Assembly: GCF_001610875.1 (NCBI RefSeq)
Contig: NZ_CP011272.1
Location: 248,001 to 312,000 of the forward strand
Direction: 5' to 3'
DNA: 64,000 bases
Source of the DNA: Pirellula sp. SH-Sr6A
GTDB lineage: Bacteria > Planctomycetota > Planctomycetia > Pirellulales > Pirellulaceae
The notes beneath the pieces were generated by a model that saw nothing but the letters and a program-made list of their open reading frames with translations, was not told where the DNA came from and ran no database searches. Numbering within the stretch: the first letter of the stretch is position 1; each line of letters begins with the position of its first letter. A program made the translations under genes and the position numbers. Positions 29,001 to 36,092 of this stretch are shown here, piece by piece.

Positions 29001-30646
29001 TGGTCAGCGTGTTCAACAACGGCAATGGAACCGAAGGTGTTTCCAACGGATCGTTTATCATCAAGATCACGAAGGACGATGGGGTGACCCCAGTTCCTGC
29101 TCCTCCGTTGGGATTGACGGTAAATTACAGTTCGGCGGGAGGAACAGCGACTGCGGGACCATCTGGTGACTATGTGGCTCTTTCAGGTTCGATTTTCATC
29201 CCACCTGGACAAACAACTGGTTTGATCGACGTTTCCGTCAACGATGATTTGTTGGTCGAAGCAACCGAGACAGTTAAGGTCGGGTTGGTTGGACTAGTTC
29301 ATAGTGGATTTCCGGGTATGGAGCCGGCGTCGATCGGTGTAGGCAATGCCGCTGTCGACATCATCGACAATGACAAAGCGGTCTTCACGGTGGAAGATCT
29401 CGTGGTGAACGAGGGAGATGGGTCGGCGACGATCAAGGTTTCGATCAGCAGTAAGCTGGAAGGAATTTCGGTCCCAGTCACGGTCAACTACACACCGCTG
29501 ACGGCCGGTTCACCTTCCGACTTTGCACCTAGCGGTTCGCAAACAGTCGTGTTCGGTCCTGGAAGTCTGGCACCTCAATCGGTGACGTTCACGATTGTCG
29601 ACGATTTGCTGGTAGAAGGGCTTGAAGGATTCGGAGTCTCTCTCAGCACGACCTATGTCAACGGACCTGGATTGCATGTCGTGGACACCACAGACGTAGC
29701 CGTCGTGGGAATCCTGGATAACGACTTCCAAGTCTTCAATGTTCAGGGAGTAAAAGCAGGATCGTCGGCTTGGTCAGCAACGTTTAACGACTTTGTTGAC
29801 AATACTGGCGCACCAGTGGGGCAGAGAGGATTCTCGATACCAGCGGGCGCAGCGCAAGCAACAACGCTGCCGTGGGCAAACATTAATCGATTGTTCGTCA
29901 ATTTCAGCCAGGATCCAGATCCAGCGACTCTGACTCCCGCGAACTTCGTTCTGTTTGGATTGCAAGGTGCAGCCACGCCATCGGTTACTTCCGTAGCCTA
30001 TGACACCTCGACCAATATTGCGACACTCACCCTGAGTGGAAACATTACGAACGATCGGCTGCGATTGTTGGTTTCGGACAGTGTAACCTACCTGGGAACT
30101 CCGCTGGATGGCGAGTGGGCCAACAATGCTGACTCCTTCGACTCCGGCAATGGAACACCGGGTGGCGCATTCAACTTTACATTCAATGTGCTGCCAGGTG
30201 ATGTGGATCGTTTCTCAACCGTGAACATTGCAGACGCAAGTTTGGCATTCGGAGCGATTGGTGCATCGACAGACGGCACCAACGCCTTCCCTGCACCAAA
30301 CACCAGTCCGTATACGATATTTAAGGATGTGGATGGAAGCGGGACCGTCAATATCGCGGATGCAGCGATCACCTTCGGGCGACTTTCACTCCCACTCAAT
30401 TCACTCCCCGTGGGCTCACCCGGAAGCTTTGGGACGGGTAACACTGGAGCTGGTGACTACGAAAAGGAAGCCGTTCTCCGTTCCCTCAAGAGTCAATTAG
30501 GCGATTGGGCGCCATCACCGATCGAAATGGCTCCTTACGAACCTGATGTCACGGGAATCGACGAGGCCATGGAGTCGTTCGATGAGCTTGACCTGGTGTT
30601 AGGCGATGGGGAATTCTTGAGCGGCAACTCGGGAGAATCTCTCTAA
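20030..30646 (+). CDS. Giant Calx-beta-repeat surface protein with dockerin-like C-terminus
   Basis: This 3538-residue protein has an unusual N-terminus of about 115 residues ending CEGLEERKLLAVD, which resembles the LEPR-xLL motif of large planctomycete exported proteins. About 22 Calx-beta domains follow, each with a [ED]xxETVxVxL strand and an IxDND/INDND end. A pre-peptidase C-terminal-like domain is inserted at about residues 424-591 (SEIEANDS...YYVRVTAG...SYRLHL). A DNRLRE-like domain lies at about 1382-1567 (LGTYNSSEDTFIS, EGTATWN). A beta-sandwich lies near 3233-3360, and two dockerin-like calcium loops (GDVDRFSTVNIAD, KDVDGSGTVNIAD) near 3385-3450. It is a predicted calcium-binding, extracellular or cell-wall adhesin. 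No strong ribosome site precedes the ATG. Confidence 0.88.
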   Translation: MIRRSHRDSAKSAARTARIREKAYLMRNQVRKSAESFVMRYQARMAWWSRTFRTPSLGLLHWATGQAKTLWAAFMAILGLSPKGWGKGSSRRAPAVRQSYFRTALCEGLEERKLLAVDIFTNDSNLQEGGPVQNGQFFLTRSGNVGNEVVTLAFDTTSGFANTENADFVATAASVKIYEFGKPSLLNVTIPAGSTSLVIDIDAIDDNLYDGGTETVKVALITSSSEAIGLKTNAQIGIIDNETAPTIRIVASDASATENAGGTDPGEFTVEYVGSPSDKAAVVNMTYTVPGNTVTTASSADYNSAGSATIPAGSQSTVVAVTINDDNLVEATETIKAKITLASANPLIVVGSSDTDVITIADTPDTAKVSIGPFVAATVSETGGVATAKISQTQASSSPTVVKYSLITGTTATEGTDFTFGLVSEIEANDSVFGPQQFASGAQGLAGFSLNNDSEIANSTTVPHLTVNSTTGTNNGTADVYAFYTSTGGASVFDIDTTTGGFNSFLEVFDGNGTLLGSNDNLFEGSGSGSGGGPNTTDSQVSVNLPSAGIYYVRVTAGTAGSSANSAGASAGANTGATGAQSYRLHLSVPGAQNYGVIGAGSTNVPLIMSAIGDSLVEPDEDIKVRLDSIPLADSDISFQSGTATDASRNAAVTILDDDNAKITVTSTKAVEPGTNGVFTFTQSLKSSSNTVVEVVVDNINSTTKSLFNGSVSDPADHTLAQTLTVTIAANTTQTTLTVPVIDSALIEEDETLVVKLATKTTTDPQITLAAPTASMLFQDEDLGVVDVDATFSPAVEGVSNGKFTFFLAEPPGYPIGKLTTSDRDTVIEYTISGSATPGVDFAPLTGTATIPAFASSTDVIIDVMGAFNDLELEANETVIISITKLLTPTDSNISVGVGSPTDQLVIVDNDSLTVSVSKTLDAFEGGAKGVFTFETVGTGITVVPTVVTYKVNALSSAVEGVDFGFLTGTVTIPAGAAPQSATVEIDATGAFDDGLFEGNETVFIEIVSVSGGPGVTGSGNAVGNIIDDESGTVTITKVDDAAEGNTNGKFQITLGGQSPLPTVVEYSVLTGNINDATPGSDYVALGPTGKVTFAPFQTSTTLLVDVMDDGISEGTETVRVQVTKVLSGIGYTPAGGPATVNIFSDQEVELSVVDSVATETPLNNDSASFAVKLYSPSAGIYTSSETPTVVTYQVLTGNADDATAGSDYPALTGTVTIAANQTSAVITVAATDDNLIEETEKVRIKLLSVSSGAGDITISKSLDQGFVSINDNDAGYVSVKATKSPAQDNPASDVDGEFTFFLSQPSATNTVVTYSIAGTATSGAGNDYATLSGTVTIPANSTSATVLVDVFNDNIVEGTETVKVTMTAITSGDPQIKLGSLGGPSLKFQQGLGTYNSSEDTFISLAFPTVNFDGGAIQVDTDSLPVPSSAAEHGLLKFGGIIGPSAIPLGAPIQNAVLSLTTTIGGPVSLHELFGGWSEGTATWNTVFGGNGIQPDGLESSASGPLAILPSFSTTPVNVTSNVQSWSSGNPNFGWAILPNNPLIGTKIVSSEGLFGARPYLTVDLDLSATVEIVDTDTATVQVFGTSDAVEPGIQGKFMIVMTNPSSSAVTVYYEDLLTGTAVSGSDYVPVPSGSIVIPANATNATVFITPNNDSLIEFPETVNLKITKIVTADPEITLGSPVTGTVTINDNDFGVISFGAVVNGDENTMGNTKLSPINGTAVINLTVPSDTDTVLALSVTGTATAGSDYNALPALVTIPANFLSTTITIEVIDDGINEAAGESVILKLDSIVSGNPSIFGTPTSKTVLILDDEQVLEVNNVATIKNAVEGTTNGEFQFQLNFPSDKPTVITYQVINPAGGAGLAALAVDGKAPDYNGSALTGSVGPTYVTGTVTIPANSTSVSLPVVPFLDYVTEGPETVQLQITSVSNGNGVLNATPNAFVTINDLEYKVAVTKTDSPGAEPGPAAGSNAQFTFTLTNPLPEPTVVTYSVVPGAGLFISPAFDPDTNLPDVGPLSGTLTIPANTTQFTLSVDVIDDLKLEGDETLTLQITGASTAGPSYKWGPAPVPTIDSTPATQVVVDNDTTTVSVSGVDGTESGQPLALSDGKFVISQGNVSATDTVVKYKILASSTATSGSDYSTISTTLATIPAGQLSTWVTVDVQQDNLLEPTETVNIQLLSLEGPTDPSAKLGTTLGTVNITDDDTSTAFLIPTSPIGFEPGTNDGVFTVFLTNPSSTNTVVTFSLDPSGDATPGLGNDYQLLDKLAGTTLAIPVGSVTVPAGQTSTTIIVDVLDDNIIENDETVKIKLSSTSNAKITADTTLKTVTIQDLTGFSVDQDTAKVVVSKLVDGDENKAGLPIDGKFLLTLVPTNPNYNPLNGKFYSDENTVVEYVVQGSSTATNGSDFNLAVTGTVTISAGDTTAILTVPVLEDNLAEFTETVDIKLTSIKGVHVAAISADSTPATVSILDDDASVLTISSPTVVETDSGTVAMKFLVTSPTAVAGGFSVSFAVADVTTNKSGPSDYSVATSSPLAFTGIAGETQFIVIDVNGDTLVEATETLKVTLTSATPGSPLVIAGAVGTGTITNDDKAVFTIADVTVVEDTDKTSPSGDGSPAFVEMEFEVKVSNPIDVATDIDINFTDLTAVGGDFDSFLNIAKPVPVPQLVGGIDYDNDAANGGVGAYNSKVTFSANSTTSQKFRVRVNNDSIVEGGLLNSFGNEQFEVTMVDKTGTRNTDVNDKAIGTITDDDVATVSLVTNDPLASEPFDTVNEGNGQFTVVQTAVSSSPTIISYTVGGSASPGSDYKALTGVVTIPAGATSAFIDVTVVDSAELEDDETVVVTLTKITSGDPDVTLTGTLAGTVTIYDDDQALVTLKANDPNASEDPLDDGQFTVSLSEVSDTNTVVTYSIAAGVGQATNGADYKALSGTVTIPAGQTETKIDVSVLQDVAVESAETVTLTLTGLLSPTNADIKIGGANNDTVTIADDSDGILVSVFNNGNGTEGVSNGSFIIKITKDDGVTPVPAPPLGLTVNYSSAGGTATAGPSGDYVALSGSIFIPPGQTTGLIDVSVNDDLLVEATETVKVGLVGLVHSGFPGMEPASIGVGNAAVDIIDNDKAVFTVEDLVVNEGDGSATIKVSISSKLEGISVPVTVNYTPLTAGSPSDFAPSGSQTVVFGPGSLAPQSVTFTIVDDLLVEGLEGFGVSLSTTYVNGPGLHVVDTTDVAVVGILDNDFQVFNVQGVKAGSSAWSATFNDFVDNTGAPVGQRGFSIPAGAAQATTLPWANINRLFVNFSQDPDPATLTPANFVLFGLQGAATPSVTSVAYDTSTNIATLTLSGNITNDRLRLLVSDSVTYLGTPLDGEWANNADSFDSGNGTPGGAFNFTFNVLPGDVDRFSTVNIADASLAFGAIGASTDGTNAFPAPNTSPYTIFKDVDGSGTVNIADAAITFGRLSLPLNSLPVGSPGSFGTGNTGAGDYEKEAVLRSLKSQLGDWAPSPIEMAPYEPDVTGIDEAMESFDELDLVLGDGEFLSGNSGESL

Positions 30647-30679
30647 GGAAGAGAACCGAGACGTTTAAGGTAAAATAAT

Positions 30680-30704
30680 CTCCCCAACGCAACGCGTTGG
30701 GGAG
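30680..30704 (+). terminator. Hairpin after the Calx-beta gene
   Basis: CTCCCCAACG and CGTTGGGGAG form a perfect 10-bp stem with a 5-nt loop, 34 bp after the stop codon. There is no T-run after it, so it could be a Rho-independent-like pause or an mRNA-stabilising hairpin. Confidence 0.5.
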
Positions 30705-30731
30705 TATGCACTAAATTGATACGACAATTTT

Positions 30732-30772
30732 GTTGACCAAAATTCATTAATAATTAGGATGAGTCGGTCAAC
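30732..30772. promoter_or_regulatory. Spaced inverted repeat GTTGACC...GGTCAAC upstream of a PEP-CTERM gene
   Basis: The two 7-bp arms match perfectly and are separated by an AT-rich 27-bp spacer, directly upstream of the ribosome site (GGAG at 30783) of the PEP-CTERM gene. It is a plausible operator or promoter region; no binding protein can be named. Confidence 0.3.
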
Positions 30773-30793
30773 ACCACCTAATGGAGTACTCTC

Positions 30794-31447
30794 ATGTATC
30801 GCGTCCTTGTTTTAGTGGCATGCCTCTTTTCGCAAAGCGTTTGCCATGCAGGCTTCTTTTTCCAAGTAGAGAATGTCAACTTGGTTTCGGACGGGGTAAA
30901 CCCGACTGTTGGATCTGCGAATGTGTATTTATTTACCGACAATCCAGCGATTGATATCGCTAGTTTTCCAACGATTACAGGGTATGGTGTAAGCCTCCAG
31001 CCAACTAGTTTCTCTGGGTTGAGTGCAGCACAGGTTCAATTGACCTCGGCTACCTTTTCTTCTGCTCCATTTGCTCCTTTATTCCCAAGTGCGCCGACAG
31101 TGACGGCTAACGAAGTTGGGGGGCTGGAACGAATGACGGTGACGACGAATTTTGGGGATCTTGCTCTGAACCCAAGTGTTGTCAACAACGCAGGTCTATT
31201 CAAAGTTAATTTCTCCGTCGCTGCCGGAGCCACTGGATCGTTTTCGATCAATCCGATCAACTCCGCAGGACCTCCTTCCTTTGAATCTTTGATGTTTGGT
31301 GCTACAGGATCGGTGAACCCTGGGCTGACAGGTGGGACGGTGACGATCTCCGCTGTCCCAGAGCCAGGGAGCATGTTGCTGTTAGCGGTTAGCGGATCAT
31401 TGGTCGGTATTGTAGCCAGACGCCGATTCAAGGCTGTGCGATCATAG
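30794..31447 (+). CDS. PEP-CTERM exported protein
   Basis: A 217-residue protein with a signal peptide (MYRVLVLVACLFSQSVCHA, cleavage after residue 19), a beta-rich domain of about 165 residues, and a C-terminal sorting signal VPEPGSMLLLAV. After the motif come a hydrophobic helix and RRRFK. PEP-CTERM proteins are processed by exosortase, which is not encoded in the window. The start follows a good GGAG seven bases upstream. A strong terminator follows at 31477, so the gene appears to be transcribed alone. The domain shows no family I can name. Confidence 0.88.
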   Translation: MYRVLVLVACLFSQSVCHAGFFFQVENVNLVSDGVNPTVGSANVYLFTDNPAIDIASFPTITGYGVSLQPTSFSGLSAAQVQLTSATFSSAPFAPLFPSAPTVTANEVGGLERMTVTTNFGDLALNPSVVNNAGLFKVNFSVAAGATGSFSINPINSAGPPSFESLMFGATGSVNPGLTGGTVTISAVPEPGSMLLLAVSGSLVGIVARRRFKAVRS

Positions 31448-31476
31448 AGCGAATTCACTAACCTATTTTGCTATAG

Positions 31477-31506
31477 AAAGCTCCAGGATTCCTGGAGCTT
31501 TTTTTG
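31477..31506 (+). terminator. Rho-independent terminator
   Basis: AAAGCTCCAGGA and TCCTGGAGCTTT form a 12-bp stem around a single T (or 11 bp with a 3-nt loop) and run into a T7 tract. It is 30 bp after the PEP-CTERM stop codon. Confidence 0.92.
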
Positions 31507-31665
31507 TGCCAGAAAGGTAGATCGAATCTACCCGTATTACCGATTTGGGATACCACCCGTCGAATTTCATTCCACATTCGTTGGATCTCACGGGTCGAAT
31601 CCGCCCATGTTCCTTTCGCTGCATTCCTTGTCGAGTTTCAATCTATTCCAAAGTGACTCTACGCT

Positions 31666-32712
31666 ATGAGACGAGTGACTATTGTTGCGACCATACGATT
31701 GATTGCGATAGCGATTCTGTATGCTTTTGGGATTCCGATGAGCGTAAGAGCCGGTGTTATCGAAACGGCGGGGTTTGCGACGGCGGGGGTTCGTTGGGAT
31801 GCGGCGCCGAGTGTGATCGGGGGCGTCGAACGATCCTTGTCCGGCGGTATCCGCTATTCTCTGCAAGGGGGATCGTATGAAGCCTTTCGCGATCGGTTTC
31901 AATGGTCGATTGTCCCGACGGTGAGCGAATTTCAATCGGTTGTTCACCAGTCCTTTGGTGCTTGGCAATCGGTAGATCCTGACTCAGGTCTCGGTACCAA
32001 TCTTTCGTTCGTTTCGGACCTCTCTACTCAAGTCGTGAGTGCGAATGCGTTTGGCAGCGTGAACTATTTAGGAGCAGAGATCGATTTGTTAGGTTGGGAT
32101 GCGGGGGATGCCGGGTTGCGAGGCTTCACCGGGATGTTGGTCTCGCCTACCGAAGTAACGTTGACTAGCGGCGTCCAAAACTATGCCAACACAGCTGCTA
32201 TCGCCGGGGTCGACATCACCATCAACAGCAATCAGAACGCTGTTTATAATCTCGACACCTTTCAACGGCTTTTGACGCACGAAATTGGGCATGCGATCGG
32301 ACTTGGGGATGTCGATCTGACTGGGCCTTTTCTCGATGATAATTTTTCTGATGCGAACCCGTTAGCGACATTGAACAACTCCTGGGCTCATCTGGTGAAT
32401 CCGACGGATCCGATGCAGTCCGCCGGACTTTCGTTCTATAACATTCCTAGCTCGACATTCGCTTTGAACGGCATCGATCTGTTGATGGAATCCAATGGGC
32501 TTGGGATCGGCCCCAACAATCCGTTGAGCAACGGGATCCCCCTAACCAACGACGAATATGGGATGCGTCAGTTCTTGTACCCGACGATCACGGCCGTTCC
32601 CGAACCTGGCGCGCTGCTACTGGCTTGCACGGGACTGATGCTTTTCATCAGACGACCGCGACGACGCGAACACGCCCAACCTCCATTCTCCCAACCTCCA
32701 TTCACTGCGTAA
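31666..32712 (+). CDS. Matrixin-like zinc metalloprotease with PEP-CTERM anchor
   Basis: A 348-residue exported protein. Residues 1-28 are a signal peptide (IRLIAIAILYAFGIPMSVRAG). The central domain has LLTHEIGHAIGLGDVD at about residues 203-218, the HExxHxxGxxD zinc-binding motif of metzincins such as matrixins. DPMQSAGLSFYN downstream resembles the Met-turn region. The N-terminal FAGVRW/IRYSLQGGSYE strands fit a matrixin-type fold. The C-terminus is VPEPGALLLACTGLMLFIRRPRRR, a PEP-CTERM signal. It is therefore a predicted protease anchored to or released from the cell surface. It follows another PEP-CTERM gene but is separated by a terminator. Confidence 0.85.
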   Translation: MRRVTIVATIRLIAIAILYAFGIPMSVRAGVIETAGFATAGVRWDAAPSVIGGVERSLSGGIRYSLQGGSYEAFRDRFQWSIVPTVSEFQSVVHQSFGAWQSVDPDSGLGTNLSFVSDLSTQVVSANAFGSVNYLGAEIDLLGWDAGDAGLRGFTGMLVSPTEVTLTSGVQNYANTAAIAGVDITINSNQNAVYNLDTFQRLLTHEIGHAIGLGDVDLTGPFLDDNFSDANPLATLNNSWAHLVNPTDPMQSAGLSFYNIPSSTFALNGIDLLMESNGLGIGPNNPLSNGIPLTNDEYGMRQFLYPTITAVPEPGALLLACTGLMLFIRRPRRREHAQPPFSQPPFTA

Positions 32713-32745
32713 TACGTACTCATTTTTAAGACCCGAGGAACCCCT

Positions 32746-34341
32746 GTGACTGAACTTTCCGGAATTGCCAAGGAATCGACCTATTCGTATGACGAGATTC
32801 CTTATCCAAGCCATCCATTCGAGGCGACACACCCCGACCATATCTATTCCTTAGCGAAGCTGTTTCAGCTTCAACCAACGCTTCCGGAGAATGCGAGAAT
32901 TCTCGAATTAGGATGTGCGAGCGGAGGGAACATTATCCCTCTCGCGGATCAATTCCCCAACGCGACGGTCGTTGGAGTTGACCTATCGTCGAAGCAAATC
33001 GCCGATGGCCAAAAGATTGTCCAAGCGTTGGGATTGAAAAACATCCGGTTAATCGCCGATGATTTTCAAGCGATTAACGAGGCGTATGGCGATTTTGATT
33101 ACATCCTTTGCCACGGTGTCTTTTCATGGGTCCCCCCGGTCGCTCAGCAACGGATATTGGAAATATGCCAGGAGCGTTTAACGCCCCATGGAGTCGCTTA
33201 CATCAGCTACAACGCCTACCCCGGGTGGTTCATGCGAGGGATGATTCGGCAGATGATGTTGTATCATGTGTCCAATCTGCCGGATCCTGCGAGCAAAATC
33301 CAACAAGCCCGAGCGCTCCTTTCGTTTATCGTGGCCAGCACCGAGGGGCAAACGACTCCTTATGCGCAGGTATTGAAATCCGAATTGGAGTTGCTCGGGA
33401 AGCATCCGGATTCCTATCTCTTCCATGAGCATTTGGAAGAGAACAATCGACCGATGTTCTTTTATCAGTTCATGGAGATGGCCAAGGGGCTCGGTCTCCA
33501 GTTCCTCGGCGAGACCAGCCTAGCGTCGATGATCACGAGCAATCTCCCTCCTAAAGCGGCCGATGCACTTTCGAAACTTACGACCGACGTCTACCACCGT
33601 AGCCAGTACACCGACTTCGTCACCAATCGGATGTTTCGGCAGTCGCTCCTTTGTCGTGCGGATGTGAAACTGGATCGCCATCTCAGTCCATCGCGTATGG
33701 AAGGAGTCCGATATGCGGGCAATATCAAGCTGGAAGATCCCAGCTTGATGAACAATCTCAGTCCCGAGGTGGAAGTGGCTTTCAAGTGCCCGAACGGTCG
33801 AAAGCTTCAAACGAAGCACTCGGCCTTGAAGGCATTGATGTTCGCGTTGGTGGAAGCCTGGCCAAAATCCATGGATGTCCCTGAGTTGTGCAAGATAGTG
33901 GAGAAAAAGCTTTCGGAGTTAGTCGTCGTCGGTGAAAGGGAATCGATTTCTATTTCGCAACTCGTTACCACCAATATGTTACAGTTGGTCGTGCGAGGGG
34001 ACGTAGAGTTCCGTTGCGTTCCAGACCGATTTGTTACGGAATTGTCCTCGACCCCGAAAGTATCGGCATTGGTACGACTTCAAGCCTCGCAAGGCGGACC
34101 GGTCACGACGCAGCGGCATTCGATGGTCAATCTCGATCCACTGACACGATTGATCACGCAAGAAGTCGATGGTACCAAAACCCACGGACAGCTCGCCGAT
34201 CATTTGGCGTCACTTGCCGAGCAAGGTAAGGTAAATATTAATATCAAAGGAGGGCAGAACGTAGACATGAAGTCCATACATACCATGACGATCGACAAAG
34301 TTCTTGCACAGCTGCGACAGCACTCTCTGCTGGTTGGTTAA
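32746..34341 (+). CDS. SAM-dependent methyltransferase with PKMT-type regulatory domain
   Basis: A 531-residue protein. Residues 1-200 are a class I methyltransferase: motif I ILELGCASGGNIIPLA (about 50-65), acidic motif II VVGVDLSSKQI, and DYILCHGVFSWVP. Residues about 215-300 resemble the methyltransferase regulatory domain found in rickettsial-type protein lysine methyltransferases. The C-terminal 200 residues include a winged-helix-like segment. Start is GTG at 32746, preceded by GAGGAA six bases upstream, which is one of the better ribosome sites in the window. The substrate is unknown; outer-surface protein lysine methylation is the activity known for related enzymes. Confidence 0.82.
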   Translation: MTELSGIAKESTYSYDEIPYPSHPFEATHPDHIYSLAKLFQLQPTLPENARILELGCASGGNIIPLADQFPNATVVGVDLSSKQIADGQKIVQALGLKNIRLIADDFQAINEAYGDFDYILCHGVFSWVPPVAQQRILEICQERLTPHGVAYISYNAYPGWFMRGMIRQMMLYHVSNLPDPASKIQQARALLSFIVASTEGQTTPYAQVLKSELELLGKHPDSYLFHEHLEENNRPMFFYQFMEMAKGLGLQFLGETSLASMITSNLPPKAADALSKLTTDVYHRSQYTDFVTNRMFRQSLLCRADVKLDRHLSPSRMEGVRYAGNIKLEDPSLMNNLSPEVEVAFKCPNGRKLQTKHSALKALMFALVEAWPKSMDVPELCKIVEKKLSELVVVGERESISISQLVTTNMLQLVVRGDVEFRCVPDRFVTELSSTPKVSALVRLQASQGGPVTTQRHSMVNLDPLTRLITQEVDGTKTHGQLADHLASLAEQGKVNINIKGGQNVDMKSIHTMTIDKVLAQLRQHSLLVG

Positions 34342-35033
34342 TAGCCGCGCATCTTGGTCGGTTCCTCGTCGGGCCCACGGGTCGATTCCTGTGGCGCCCG
34401 CACCGGCCATTCCATTCCATCCTTCCAAAAACGCGTCAAATTCTTTGTTCGGATTGAGGCGTTTCCGACTCCCCCGCATCCTCGAACGCTTGACTCTTCA
34501 GAGAGACCGGCACGACACCGGCACGATGCTCACGCGATTTTTTCTGAAATCCGTGGGGATTTGACGATCAATTTTGTTCGGAACGGAACTTATTCGTCAG
34601 AGAAATGCGCCAGACCTGGGAAAAGCAAGGGAATTGTCATCGTCGCGTTGATGGACCGCGGAGCAAGTCGAGCGTGGATTGATTTCTTTTTGTCGATAAC
34701 TCGCGTTGTTTCAGTTTCACGATTTCACCCATAGTTGGACGAGATTGAAATGGTGGGTATAGTCAGCTTAAGGTGTGGTTGGGGAATCTGATACGCCGTT
34801 CGCCCGGCGTGTTATCAATTCTTCGGCCACTTCCATGCTCACCGATTTCGACTTGAACTCCCGCATTCGAGACAGGCTGGGACTGCACGGTATTTGTAGA
34901 GCTGTGCAGGAATGAGGACCGTCCGGATGCGTAAGCCCGCTCGCCCTATTTTCCGATTGCAAATCGCAAGACATTGCATTCGGAGCCCTCCAATCGCATA
35001 GCTAGCCCCCTAGCGAGGAACGCCTTTCCTGTG
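34342..35033. other. 690-bp intergenic region without a recognisable gene
   Basis: Several short ORFs up to 126 codons occur on both strands but lack recognisable motifs, ribosome sites or consistent codon bias. I see no repeats related to the rest of the window and no convincing hairpin. It may be a decayed gene remnant; I cannot support a call. Confidence 0.5.
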
Positions 35034-35702
35034 ATGACTAAATCCCGTTTTCACGCCGTGAATTCGAAACTGCTTCGCAACCTTCGCCGTCGTGTCGGAT
35101 GGTCCCAAGCCGAGTTGGGAAAACGCGCGGGGTATTGCGAACGGGTGATCCGCAAAGCGGAAGCTGGCGGAAAACTGAGCATGGAGACCATTGAAAACCT
35201 TGCTCAGACTTTCTCGAACGCTGCCATTCCGATTTCAACCAAGGAGTTGATATATAGCGAAGAGCTTCTCGCGAGAACTTTCGTCGAGAGTTATGACGCC
35301 TATGGGGTCGACATGCTCGCTCATTGTGGCGACTTTTTGGCTCCTGATTTCGTGTTCAATGTTCCTGCCCAAAAGTCGGTATTGAAGCTGGCGGGTATGT
35401 ACAACGGCAAAGAAGAGTTCCAATCGTTCTTGAATCGATTCTTTTCCTTCTTCACGCGCCGCCCTTCCTCCTTGGCCACGACTTATTTAATTGGGGAAGG
35501 ACGCGTGGCGGCGCAGTTTGAAGACATACTCTGTTTCTATGCGCATCAGCTTCCACCGATTTGGATGAACCTACATTTCTTCTTCCGGGATGGATTGATC
35601 CACCGCATCGATCAGCAGTTCGATTATCTCACCACGGTCACGGCCATCGAAGAGATCCGCCAAAAGCTGGGACTTGGAGAAGCCATGCATTTTCATCTTT
35701 GA
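35034..35702 (+). CDS. XRE-type transcriptional regulator fused to an NTF2/SnoaL-like domain
   Basis: A 222-residue protein. Residues about 10-65 form a Cro/CI helix-turn-helix (LRNLRRRVGWSQAELGKRAGYCERVIRKAEAGGKLSMETIENLAQTF). Residues about 85-205 look like a SnoaL/NTF2-like cone domain (SYDAYGVDMLAHCGDFLAPDFVFNVP, then GKEEFQSFLNRFFSFF and MNLHFFFRDGLIHRIDQQFDY). Such domains often bind small ligands, so this may be a ligand-sensing regulator; that is inference. ATG at 35034 is chosen because it directly precedes the helix-turn-helix; the frame is open to 34974. Neither neighbour is an obvious target. Confidence 0.75.
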   Translation: MTKSRFHAVNSKLLRNLRRRVGWSQAELGKRAGYCERVIRKAEAGGKLSMETIENLAQTFSNAAIPISTKELIYSEELLARTFVESYDAYGVDMLAHCGDFLAPDFVFNVPAQKSVLKLAGMYNGKEEFQSFLNRFFSFFTRRPSSLATTYLIGEGRVAAQFEDILCFYAHQLPPIWMNLHFFFRDGLIHRIDQQFDYLTTVTAIEEIRQKLGLGEAMHFHL

Positions 35703-35734
35703 AGAAGATAGAAGCGAGAGGCGAGCGGCGAGGA

Positions 35735-35967
35735 GTGTCGAACAGTCGTCCTCGACTGTTTTTGCGCGAAGGAAGTAGGTGGCGGGGCTAGGCAACATTT
35801 TCCAGTGGGCCTGTGCAGTAGCCGTTTTCAAAACGGCGTTCTGCGTTCGAACCGTTCTCCGAACGGTGTTTTGAAGGGAGAGCTCTGCTGATTCAACGGT
35901 AAACGCGTCGGTCGATTCGCCGGTAGGGTGGAGACGGGGGGAGCAGTCGAGGACGACTGCTCGACAC
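35735..35967 (+). repeat. 233-bp inverted-repeat element (R3), copy 1
   Basis: The ends are GTGTCGAACAGTCG and its near reverse complement CGACTGCTCGACAC, each continuing into a hairpin with a TCCT/AGGA loop. In this copy the inverted ends extend 3 bp further (GGAG/CTCC). Internal hairpins include GCCGTTTTCAAAACGGC and ACCGTTC-TCC-GAACGGT. A second copy of the same length lies inverted at 54008. There is no coding capacity; it resembles a MITE. Confidence 0.8.
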
Positions 35968-35970
35968 TCC

Positions 35971-36092
35971 ATGCTCCAAGAAGTCAGTCTTCAGTCTTCA
36001 GTCTTCAGCACCAAGAACCAAGAACCAAAAACCAAGAACTAAGAACGCCCCCTGCCCGCGCCCCCGCCCCCTTCTTCCCTTAGGATTCAAGG
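35971..36092. repeat. Heptamer runs (GTCTTCA, CCAAGAA)
   Basis: GTCTTCA occurs about three times, followed by CCAAGAA-type units, then a C-rich stretch before the FkbM gene. With the R3 copy this accounts for the 390-bp gap. TTAGGATTCAAGG may hold the ribosome site for the next gene. Confidence 0.75.

Noticed and set aside
34354-34974. Small ORFs between the PKMT-like and XRE genes
   Set aside because: No ribosome sites, motifs or coherent codon use; none could be supported on either strand.
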